From: Thermococcus sp.
GTDB taxonomy: Archaea; Methanobacteriota_B; Thermococci; Thermococcales; Thermococcaceae
Direction: 5' to 3'
Length of the DNA: 10,853 nt
Assembly: GCA_021160985.1 (NCBI GenBank)
Contig: JAGHBN010000144.1
Location: 1-10,853, forward strand
The translations under genes and the position numbers were made by a program. Positions 5,133 to 10,853 of the stretch are shown here, piece by piece; positions within the stretch are counted from its first letter, which is position 1; each line of letters starts with the position of its first letter. The notes under the pieces are model-generated. The model made no database searches, was not told the DNA's origin, and saw only the letters and a program-made list of their open reading frames with translations.

Positions 5133-7496
5133 ATGGGAAAGGTCGAATTTAACGGTAGGAGATACGTCATTGATGGTGAGCCTGTCACCATTGCGGGGGG
5201 CACCCTTCAGTTTTTCAGGGTTCCGGCAGAAAGGTGGAAGGACAGGCTCCTTAAAATGAAGGAGGCAGGCCTGAATACCGTTGACACATACGTTGCCTGG
5301 AACTGGCATGAGCCTGAAGAGGGCATGTTCGACTTTACGGGAGATACCCATCCCCAGAGGGACTTGGAGGGCTTTCTTGAGCTTGCCCAGGAGCTCGGCT
5401 TCTACGCCATAATACGGCCCGGGCCCTACATCTGCGGTGAGTGGAAAAACGGGGGAATACCCGACTGGCTGATAAACTCACATCCCGAGGTACTTGCAAA
5501 AGGGCCGGATGGCCCGCTTCCGAGGGACATCTACTACCCCCCTATCACGTACCTGCATCCGGTGTACCTTGAGGCGGTCGAGAAGTGGTACAACGCCGTT
5601 TTTCCGGTCATAAAGAAGTACCTGCACACAAGGGGAGGGCCCATAATCAGCGTCTCCATAGACGACGAGCCTTCCTACTGGGAGACTATATTCCAGGCGT
5701 TTCTGACTGACTACAACGAGCCCATCGTGAGGCCTGGGGGCCTCTGGGAGAGGTGGCTGAGGGACAACTTTGAGCTCGAGAGCCTGAGAAGGAGGTACAG
5801 GGGAAACTTCTCCGACTACTCTGAGATCCAGCCCCCGAAGAGCTTCTCTGAACCTCTCCCGAAGATACTCGACTGGCACCACTTTAAGATATGGCTCACA
5901 AACGAGTACGTCCGCTGGATATACGAGAGAATGGAGAAAGCCTTCGACGTCCCGATAAGCATCCTGGACCCCTACCTGCTCCAGCTCGCCTGGAGGCACT
6001 TCTTCAGCTACATGAGGGAGCACAACCTGAACATTCACGTATGGACAGAGTTCTGGTACTCATTCTACCGCTCCTTCGACTTCAAGGAGGACAGACTGGG
6101 CCACGTCTACTATAAGACGGGCATCTACCGCTATCACGTCAGGAAGGTCGGAACTCCCCCGCTCAGCATCGAGACCCAGGCATCACTGGCACATACAATA
6201 GACCCCAGTGAGGCGGAGCTTCTGTACAGCCTCCTTCCGCCAATGGGGATCCCCAACATAAACTACTACCTCTTCATCGGCGGAGAAAATCCGAAGGGCT
6301 ACGAGTCCCACAACGGCGTCACGTGGGACGTATACTCCCCTGTGAGTCTTGACGGTGAGAAAAGGCCTCACTTCAGGACCATTAAGGCCCTAAATGAATT
6401 CCTGGTCAACGCGCGGGGAATAGCGGAGGCGGAGCTCAAACCCAAGGTTGCAGTTGCGCTCTACGAACCCTACGAGCCTTTAAGCCTCTGGGGCTACAAC
6501 GGCCTTGAGGAGAGCACGAACCTTAACGAGTATCTTTTTGGTGAAAGGGGACTCTTTACGCTCCTGGCCATGAGCAACACGCCCTTTGATGTCCTTGACC
6601 TTGAAGATGCGAGCGTTGAGGAGCTGCTCTCGTACAGGCAGGTGTGGGTGTACAGCCTGGATTTCATGAGCAGGGCCGTTCAGGACAAGCTCGTTGAGTT
6701 CGTCTCCAGGGGTGGCAACCTTGTAATCCTGCCGATGCTCCCCCGCTACGATGAGAACATGGAGCCCTACTCATCGCTCGCGGGGTTCCTTGGTGTTGAA
6801 GTTGAGGAGGCCGAGGCTAGACACAATCCGAGGCTCATTCAGTTCTTCAGCGTCTCGGCGGATGGCATCGACAGAATGCTCGTCAGGAACACTACCCGGG
6901 AAGTAAGGGGAGGTGAGCCGATAGCCTTCGTGGATGGAAAGCCGGTCGGTGCCCTCATCAGGAAGGGCTCAGGAAGCGCAGTAGTGCTCGGCTTCAGGCT
7001 CCAGTACTACACGAGCCACCACGACCTCCACAGAAAGTTCGTCTGGAAGCTGAAGGAGTTTCAGGGTGTGAGCGAGGACTTCTCGGTCACTAACCCCGAC
7101 ATCATTGTCCTGCCTATGGAGGGCGAGGGTTACGCCTACCTGGCCGTGATGAACCCGAGAGGACATCCCGTGAAGGGCAAGATATCCTACAGGGGACTGG
7201 AAATCCCCGTGCTAATGGATGATCTGGAGCTCAAGAAGAGGGGCGTTCTGTTCCTCCCAGTGGGAGTCAAGTACGGGGATGTGGAGGTTGTTTATTCCAC
7301 TGCCACGCTTGTTAAAAGCGGCGGAGACGTCATGAAATTCAGAAATCACTTATCAAATGTCAGTGAAGTTGCAATAAGGGGCGTTAAGTCTGTGAGGGTA
7401 AAATGCGGTGAAATCGTTGACGAAGTTGAAAATGGGGGGATGCTCACGGTTCTCGTTGAACACCCCTGTGAATACTTTGAGCTGGAACTTGTGTGA
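5133..7496 (+). CDS. glmA: Exo-beta-D-glucosaminidase, glycoside hydrolase family 35
   Basis: Removes glucosamine from the non-reducing end of chitosan-type oligosaccharides, above all chitobiose partly or fully deacetylated by the enzyme Dac. The 787-residue protein has no signal peptide, so it acts in the cytoplasm on imported sugar. Residues 1 to about 430 form the TIM-barrel domain, with GH35 marks at 44-60 (EAGLNTVDTYVAWNWHE) and 94-104 (IRPGPYICGEW). The likely acid/base is Glu179 (SIDDEP, 175-180) and the nucleophile Glu347 (SIETQAS). Asp178 next to the acid/base could contact the C2 amine, which is inference. Residues about 436-620 look like the GATase-like domain of GH42 beta-galactosidases (VWVYSLDFMS, GGNLVILP), and about 650-787 form a beta-rich end. 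A beta-galactosidase is the main alternative, but linkage to glmD and an oligosaccharide transporter, and close resemblance to the T. kodakarensis enzyme, favour glucosaminidase. It is the last gene of the operon. Confidence 0.93.
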   Translation: MGKVEFNGRRYVIDGEPVTIAGGTLQFFRVPAERWKDRLLKMKEAGLNTVDTYVAWNWHEPEEGMFDFTGDTHPQRDLEGFLELAQELGFYAIIRPGPYICGEWKNGGIPDWLINSHPEVLAKGPDGPLPRDIYYPPITYLHPVYLEAVEKWYNAVFPVIKKYLHTRGGPIISVSIDDEPSYWETIFQAFLTDYNEPIVRPGGLWERWLRDNFELESLRRRYRGNFSDYSEIQPPKSFSEPLPKILDWHHFKIWLTNEYVRWIYERMEKAFDVPISILDPYLLQLAWRHFFSYMREHNLNIHVWTEFWYSFYRSFDFKEDRLGHVYYKTGIYRYHVRKVGTPPLSIETQASLAHTIDPSEAELLYSLLPPMGIPNINYYLFIGGENPKGYESHNGVTWDVYSPVSLDGEKRPHFRTIKALNEFLVNARGIAEAELKPKVAVALYEPYEPLSLWGYNGLEESTNLNEYLFGERGLFTLLAMSNTPFDVLDLEDASVEELLSYRQVWVYSLDFMSRAVQDKLVEFVSRGGNLVILPMLPRYDENMEPYSSLAGFLGVEVEEAEARHNPRLIQFFSVSADGIDRMLVRNTTREVRGGEPIAFVDGKPVGALIRKGSGSAVVLGFRLQYYTSHHDLHRKFVWKLKEFQGVSEDFSVTNPDIIVLPMEGEGYAYLAVMNPRGHPVKGKISYRGLEIPVLMDDLELKKRGVLFLPVGVKYGDVEVVYSTATLVKSGGDVMKFRNHLSNVSEVAIRGVKSVRVKCGEIVDEVENGGMLTVLVEHPCEYFELELV

Positions 7497-7514
7497 TATC
7501 TCGGCCTCCTTCAC

Positions 7515-7526
7515 TTTTTGTCTTTT
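7515..7526 (+). terminator. T-rich terminator of the transporter-glmD-glmA operon
   Basis: TTTTTGTCTTTT starts 19 bases after the glmA stop (7494-7496), with no clear hairpin, as expected for archaeal termination. It overlaps the stop codon of the convergent helicase gene (7525-7527). No matching T-run for the opposite strand is visible nearby, so transcripts from the helicase side may run into glmA antisense. Confidence 0.55.
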
Positions 7527-9675
7527 ATTCTTCCGCTTCCAGGAACCTCTCTACAGCTTTAAGTCCGATCAATGTCATGTTAAGCTTTATCAGCTTCACC
7601 TTCTTTTCGTATAGCTCCCTGCGGAGTCTGGTGAGGTTGTAATAGTTTATCTGAGCCATGAATTTCATTCTGTCGAGTCTTATACCGAGCCTGGGTGAGA
7701 GGGAATAGTTTTTGGGATTGTAGCTGGTCCAGCCGTATACGGTGAGTTGAATCCTTCCGGCCTCGAAAAGCGGTTTCAGTCCAGAGACGCTCCTCTCAAC
7801 CTCCTCCTCCAGTTCTCCAATAATGTCGTCTATACGTTCAATGGGAAAGAGCTGTGAGAAAAGGCGGAGGAATCCTTTGCGGTCTATCCTGAAGCCCCGC
7901 TCCTCACATCCTAACCCGGAAAGGCACCTTTCCTGGAGGTTTTTGAGTCCGGCATAAAGGAGTTCCGACAGTCTATCCGCATCATAGGTGTAGAAGGCTC
8001 TCTCTGAAAGGATCACCCTGTCAACGTCCCCCACGGCGCTCCCCCTCGAAAGACTCCGCTCAATACGGGACATGACTTTCCTGCTCCCCTCGTCCATCCC
8101 CCTCAGGAGGTGGTCCGTGAGAAGCTTTAGGGCCGCGTCTTCTCCATCCCCGTAGCTCGTCATGAGGCTCCACAGCTCTGAGGGGTGCTTTTCCCTCTCC
8201 TCAAGGAGGAGCTTCACGTAGTAGTCAAATGGGTCCCTGATTTCCTGCCCTCTTGTGACGAGAGTATACGGGACTCTTCCACTGGAGGTTGAGGAGGAGA
8301 GGTCGCTGATAATCTCCATAAGCCTCATGGAGGACGATTTTTCCTCGATGTTGTACAGGATGTAGCCGACGTCGACTCCCTCGAGATAGAGGTTATCGAC
8401 GGCCTTTTCTAAGTCGTGGTATTCTACCGTCTTCGGTGTGGCCATCACGGCCATGTACTTCAGGTTCCTTGGGCTGGATATCCGTATGAGTCGTCCTATC
8501 CTCTGGTAGAACCTCAGGGGGCTCTTCGGAGTGTCCCCCATGATCATGAGCCCCGCCTCGGGTACGTCGACTCCTTCCTCCCCGACGAGGGTCGAGGCTA
8601 TGAAATCCACCTCCCCCTTCCTCGCCCTCTCCAGAAGCTTCAGGCGCTCCTCTTTCGGCAGATCGCTCGTGAGAACTTCCGCGTGGGACCCGGGGAAATT
8701 TTCCTCAAGGGCATCTCTGAACTCGTAGGCGCTTGCCTTCCTCGAGGTAAAGGCTATGACCGGAATCACGACTTCGTTTTCGGGAAAGTTGTAGGCCTTC
8801 AGAATCTCCACTAGAGTTCTCGCCTTGTGAGAATAGGCAGACGAACTGCAGAAGGAAGCCAGTTTCTCCAGGGAGAACCTGCCACGTACCCTCCCGTTTT
8901 CAATAGCCCTCTGGAGGCTCTCACAGAAGGCGTTCTTTCCATACTTCACAAAGGTTCTTTCAAGGAAAATTATGATTTGAGGGTCGCCCCATACGAAGCC
9001 CCGGTAGAGGAGGTCGTATATCTCGTTTTCCTCCCCTCCAATCTCCGACTCAAATATGTCGACTATGGCTTTCGGCGGCTTGAACGTCGGGTCAATCGAG
9101 CTCAGCTCCCTGAAATCGTAGCTCAGAAGAAGGGGCGGGCCGAGGGAGGTTAGGAGTTTAGGATGTATCGAGTAGAGCCTGCCCCTGGGAAGTAATGCCG
9201 TAAACCCTATGAGACTCTCGGGTTTGAGGACCTCCAGCAGCTCCCAGTACAGCTTGTTGCCGAAGGTGTGATGCACCTCGTCGATCACCACGGTGTCAAA
9301 GGGCCTATCGACCCTCTGGAGGCACTTAAGGGCGGTCTGGGGCGTCGAGATGACAATGTTCTCCTTCGAAAAACTCTCGCAGTGTCCCTCATACTCCTTT
9401 CCAGCGTTGAAGAGTCTGAGCCAGAGCTTCTCGTGCATTTGGTCGCAGAGGAAGCGCGTTGGTTCTATCACCAGGACTCTTTTCCCCTCCCTGAGGGACA
9501 GAAAGGCGGAGAAGAGCTCCAGTATAGTCTTCCCGCTGCCCGTTGGCATGGATACAACGATGAAGCGGCTCCTATCCCTTGCCTTAAGTAGGTCCTCCGC
9601 AACATGCCTTTGGTAGGATCTCATCCTAAACCCTATTCCTGAGAGCAGGTCGTCGAACTCGTTGGTCTCCTTCAT
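7525..9675 (-). CDS. Superfamily 2 helicase, Hef/FANCM/RIG-I-like core, without nuclease domain
   Basis: A 716-residue predicted ATP-dependent nucleic-acid helicase or translocase. Motifs, in order: Arg19/Gln22 (RSYQ) ahead of motif I, motif I PTGSGKT (44-50), Ia IEPTRFLCDQ (70-79), Ib STPQTA (110-115), II DEVHH (132-136), III FTA (158-160), IV VIAFTSRK (306-313), V STLVGEEGVDVPEA (361-374) and VI YQRIGRLIR (390-398). The GEEGVDVPEA block and the roughly 145 residues between motifs III and IV resemble Hef/FANCM/RIG-I-type helicases, which carry a helical insert there. Motif VI lacks the last Gly-Arg of the usual QRxGRxGR. No ERCC4 nuclease or helix-hairpin-helix domain is seen. Residues from about 445 to 716 are charged, mostly helical-looking and unassigned. 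The ATG at 9675 has GAGGAG only 1 base upstream, so the leader may be very short. It converges on glmA and diverges from the membrane-protein gene. DNA repair, RNA remodelling or defence are all possible; the substrate cannot be told. Confidence 0.85.
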   Translation of the reverse strand: MKETNEFDDLLSGIGFRMRSYQRHVAEDLLKARDRSRFIVVSMPTGSGKTILELFSAFLSLREGKRVLVIEPTRFLCDQMHEKLWLRLFNAGKEYEGHCESFSKENIVISTPQTALKCLQRVDRPFDTVVIDEVHHTFGNKLYWELLEVLKPESLIGFTALLPRGRLYSIHPKLLTSLGPPLLLSYDFRELSSIDPTFKPPKAIVDIFESEIGGEENEIYDLLYRGFVWGDPQIIIFLERTFVKYGKNAFCESLQRAIENGRVRGRFSLEKLASFCSSSAYSHKARTLVEILKAYNFPENEVVIPVIAFTSRKASAYEFRDALEENFPGSHAEVLTSDLPKEERLKLLERARKGEVDFIASTLVGEEGVDVPEAGLMIMGDTPKSPLRFYQRIGRLIRISSPRNLKYMAVMATPKTVEYHDLEKAVDNLYLEGVDVGYILYNIEEKSSSMRLMEIISDLSSSTSSGRVPYTLVTRGQEIRDPFDYYVKLLLEEREKHPSELWSLMTSYGDGEDAALKLLTDHLLRGMDEGSRKVMSRIERSLSRGSAVGDVDRVILSERAFYTYDADRLSELLYAGLKNLQERCLSGLGCEERGFRIDRKGFLRLFSQLFPIERIDDIIGELEEEVERSVSGLKPLFEAGRIQLTVYGWTSYNPKNYSLSPRLGIRLDRMKFMAQINYYNLTRLRRELYEKKVKLIKLNMTLIGLKAVERFLEAEE

Positions 9676-9783
9676 TCTCCTCGTTAATAGTGGGTACGTC
9701 AGGTTTTAAGGGTTGGCCCAGGGTTCATTCTGTAGTGTTTGGAACCTCGATAAGGTTATTAGCTTTCAGGAATATCAGCGCCC
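9676..9783. promoter_or_regulatory. Divergent promoter region between the helicase and membrane-protein genes
   Basis: This 108-base gap must hold promoters for both flanking genes. On the minus strand CTTAAAA (9704-9710) lies about 32 bases before the helicase ATG and is a candidate TATA element. On the plus strand GGTTATTAG (9754-9762) lies about 26 bases before the ATG at 9784, which would give a leaderless mRNA. Both matches to the archaeal TATA consensus are imperfect. No inverted repeat strong enough to call an operator was seen. Confidence 0.4.
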
Positions 9784-10566
9784 ATGCGGGTCTTTATTAG
9801 GGACTACCTCCTGCCCTGGCTCCTCCTCATAGGCTTCTGGGTTGCGCTCTGGACGATTTCATCCGAGATTAGGGACAACTTAAACCCCCTCAGCGTCCTT
9901 GTAGTCTTAATTCTCTTGGTGGCCTTTCTCATCGCGGCCCTTCACTTCGTCGGGAAGGCTCTGGAAAGGTACGGCTACTCGCGGGAGGACATAAAGCACC
10001 TTCCCGAAATCATTGAGAAGACCCACGGCAGGCTCTACATCGCCAAAGAGATTTTTGATATCATCGGAAGAGCCCTCGTGTTCTGGGGCCTCTTCGCGAG
10101 CGCCGTGCTAATGACTGGCGACCCTGTTAGGGGTGTTATTAATGGAATCTCGATTTTTGCCAGGATTTTCGTCGTCTTTATCGTTGGTATCTTAATGGTT
10201 ATCTGGGTTCTCAGCTTTCCGCTTTCCGTTTACCGGATTCTTAGGGGCGAAAAACCTGACAGGGGACATATTGACTTTGAGGTCAAGTACACACTTGTCT
10301 TCACTGTTCTACTCATTATTATCGGGCTTATGGCGTTTCACGTTGAGCCGGCAAATCCAGAGGAACCCTTTGGGGAGCTCCTCCTCCTTGGCAGAAACGA
10401 GGTGATGGTCGGATACCTCCTCAAAATGGCCGGCCTTAACGTCCTCTTTGGGGTGGTGGACTTCTACGGGCCGAGGCGGGCCAGGAAGCTGACCGTCCTT
10501 GCCCTGACGCTGATAGTCGTCGCCCAGCTGTGGATCACGTGGAAGATGTTTGCCGGCAACCTTTAA
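9784..10566 (+). CDS. Multi-pass membrane protein of unknown function
   Basis: I do not recognise this 260-residue protein. Hydrophobic segments lie near residues 9-26, 36-56, 95-110, 125-150, 168-185, 207-226 and 235-253, so six or seven membrane passes are likely. Between passes 2 and 3 is a charged, probably cytoplasmic loop (about 57-94, with ERYGYSREDIKHLPEIIEK). A second loop (151-166) is also charged. No catalytic motif, transporter signature or metal site is visible. No Shine-Dalgarno site precedes the ATG; a TATA-like element about 26 bases upstream suggests a leaderless transcript. The stop codon lies within the TATA box of vapB, so it is probably transcribed alone. The neighbours (helicase, toxin-antitoxin) give no useful hint. 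The gene is likely real because of its length, its consistent membrane pattern and the promoter-like sequence before it. Confidence 0.75.
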   Translation: MRVFIRDYLLPWLLLIGFWVALWTISSEIRDNLNPLSVLVVLILLVAFLIAALHFVGKALERYGYSREDIKHLPEIIEKTHGRLYIAKEIFDIIGRALVFWGLFASAVLMTGDPVRGVINGISIFARIFVVFIVGILMVIWVLSFPLSVYRILRGEKPDRGHIDFEVKYTLVFTVLLIIIGLMAFHVEPANPEEPFGELLLLGRNEVMVGYLLKMAGLNVLFGVVDFYGPRRARKLTVLALTLIVVAQLWITWKMFAGNL

Positions 10567-10572
10567 ATATTT
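10562..10572 (+). promoter_or_regulatory. TATA box of the vapBC operon
   Basis: TTTAAATATTT is a good archaeal TATA element. It overlaps the TAA stop (10564-10566) of the membrane-protein gene. Transcription would start near 10592, close to the GGTGA ribosome-binding site and the TTG start of vapB. The B-recognition element just upstream is weak. Confidence 0.6.
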
Positions 10573-10577
10573 CGTGT

Positions 10578-10587
10578 GTGCATGCAC
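10578..10587. promoter_or_regulatory. Perfect 10-bp palindrome, candidate VapB operator
   Basis: GTGCATGCAC is identical to its reverse complement. It lies between the TATA box and the predicted transcription start, at about -14 to -5. Type II antitoxins of the ribbon-helix-helix kind usually repress their own operon by binding such palindromes, so this is the natural site for VapB or VapBC. Function is inferred from position and symmetry. Confidence 0.5.
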
Positions 10588-10592
10588 TTATA

Positions 10593-10597
10593 GGTGA
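10593..10597 (+). promoter_or_regulatory. Ribosome-binding site of vapB, supporting a TTG start
   Basis: GGTGA lies 6 bases before the TTG at 10604. The nearest ATG (10599) is out of frame. The family N-terminus (GKTITI) begins right after the TTG. Confidence 0.55.
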
Positions 10598-10603
10598 GAT
10601 GAT

Positions 10604-10834
10604 TTGGGAAAGACGATAACCATAGCCGATGACGTTTACTATGAGCTCGTGAAGATGAAAGGGGACAAGAGCTTCTCAGAACTGCTGAGGGAGCTCATAG
10701 GGAAGAAAAAGAAGGGCAACCTCAACGTGCTCATGATAGCTTTTGGGACGATGTCTGAGGAAGAAGCTAAGGAGTTTGAGAAACGGGTCAGGGAGGTAGA
10801 AGAATGGTTAAACTCCTGGACACCAACGTCATGA
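10604..10834 (+). CDS. vapB: VapB-type antitoxin
   Basis: A 76-residue antitoxin that should neutralise the VapC toxin encoded by the next gene and repress the operon. Residues 3-7 (KTITI) form the beta strand and 9-33 (DDVYYELVKMKGDKSFSELLRELI) the two helices of a ribbon-helix-helix-like DNA-binding part. The SFSELLREL block is typical of the archaeal VapB (DUF217-like) family. Residues 50-73 (MSEEEAKEFEKRVREVEEWLNSW) make an amphipathic helix, the likely toxin-binding part. The start is TTG, supported by GGTGA 6 bases upstream; a weak start codon could hold antitoxin output down. The gene overlaps vapC by 31 bases. Confidence 0.87.
   Translation: MGKTITIADDVYYELVKMKGDKSFSELLRELIGKKKKGNLNVLMIAFGTMSEEEAKEFEKRVREVEEWLNSWTPTS
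10791..10797 (+). promoter_or_regulatory. Ribosome-binding site of vapC
   Basis: GGGAGGT lies 6 bases before the ATG at 10804, inside vapB. It is a stronger match than the vapB site. Confidence 0.6.
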
Positions 10835-10853
10835 TCGAGATCTTCAAGGGAAA
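10804..10853 (+). CDS. vapC: VapC toxin, PIN-domain ribonuclease (3' partial)
   Basis: Only the first 16 codons are inside the window: MVKLLDTNVMIEIFKG. The LLDTNV motif with Asp6 is the first metal-binding acid of PIN-domain ribonucleases, and the following hydrophobic helix with Glu12 is typical of VapC. VapC toxins cut specific RNAs, often tRNA or rRNA, when not bound by VapB. The start is supported by GGGAGGT 6 bases upstream. The gene begins in a different frame inside vapB, with a 31-base overlap, which favours coupled translation. Whether the rest of the gene is intact cannot be seen. Confidence 0.85.
   Translation, partial: MVKLLDTNVMIEIFKG

Noticed and set aside
5478..6038. Open frame of 186 codons on the minus strand within glmA
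   Set aside because: It lies fully antisense to conserved glmA coding sequence, has no promoter or ribosome-binding site, and its protein has no recognisable motif. It is a codon-bias shadow.
5133..7496. glmA as a beta-galactosidase
   Set aside because: The family fold fits, but linkage to glmD and an oligosaccharide transporter and similarity to the known Thermococcus glucosaminidase make glucosaminidase much more likely.
7525..9675. Helicase as part of an antiviral defence system with the nearby vapBC
   Set aside because: An unrelated gene with its own orientation lies between them, and no nuclease, Argonaute, CRISPR or other defence partner is visible. RIG-I-like motifs alone do not show a defence role.
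1..10853. CRISPR array, tRNA/rRNA genes, insertion sequences or attachment sites
   Set aside because: No regularly spaced repeats, cloverleaf-like segments, transposase genes or flanking inverted repeats were seen on either strand.

Overview
The window looks like chromosomal DNA of a hyperthermophilic archaeon of the order Thermococcales, most likely Thermococcus. Three things point there. The first protein ends in a CGP-CTERM tail, known from Thermococcaceae. The GlmD and GlmA proteins closely resemble the chitin-catabolic enzymes known from Thermococcus kodakarensis and Pyrococcus. Gene starts carry GGAGG/GGTGA ribosome-binding sites, and T-runs and TATA-like boxes sit where archaeal terminators and promoters are expected.

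Bases 1-7496 (+ strand) are one tightly packed operon, cut at its 5' end. It holds the C-terminus of a cell-surface solute-binding protein, two Dpp/Opp-type permeases, two Dpp/Opp-type ATPases with C-terminal four-cysteine motifs, an archaeal glucosamine-6-phosphate deaminase (GlmD) and a cytoplasmic exo-beta-D-glucosaminidase (GlmA, GH35). Gene order and content match the chitin-oligosaccharide uptake and degradation locus of Thermococcus. A plausible flow is: extracellular chitinase makes diacetylchitobiose; this transporter imports it; a deacetylase (Dac, not in this window) removes an acetyl group; GlmA releases glucosamine; a kinase (not in this window) makes glucosamine-6-phosphate; GlmD converts it to fructose-6-phosphate and ammonia for glycolysis. 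Transport specificity is inferred from context only.

Bases 7525-9675 (- strand) encode a 716-residue superfamily 2 helicase of the Hef/FANCM/RIG-I-like type. It converges on glmA and has a long C-terminal part that I cannot assign. A 108-base divergent intergenic region separates it from a 260-residue multi-pass membrane protein of unknown function (9784-10566, +).

The right edge (10562-10853) is a type II toxin-antitoxin locus: vapB (ribbon-helix-helix type, TTG start) and the first codons of vapC (PIN-domain ribonuclease), with a TATA box and a perfect 10-bp palindrome in the right place for an autoregulatory operator. I saw no tRNA, rRNA, CRISPR array or insertion sequence. I found no clearly undescribed system. 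The least explained items are the helicase's C-terminal region and the membrane protein.
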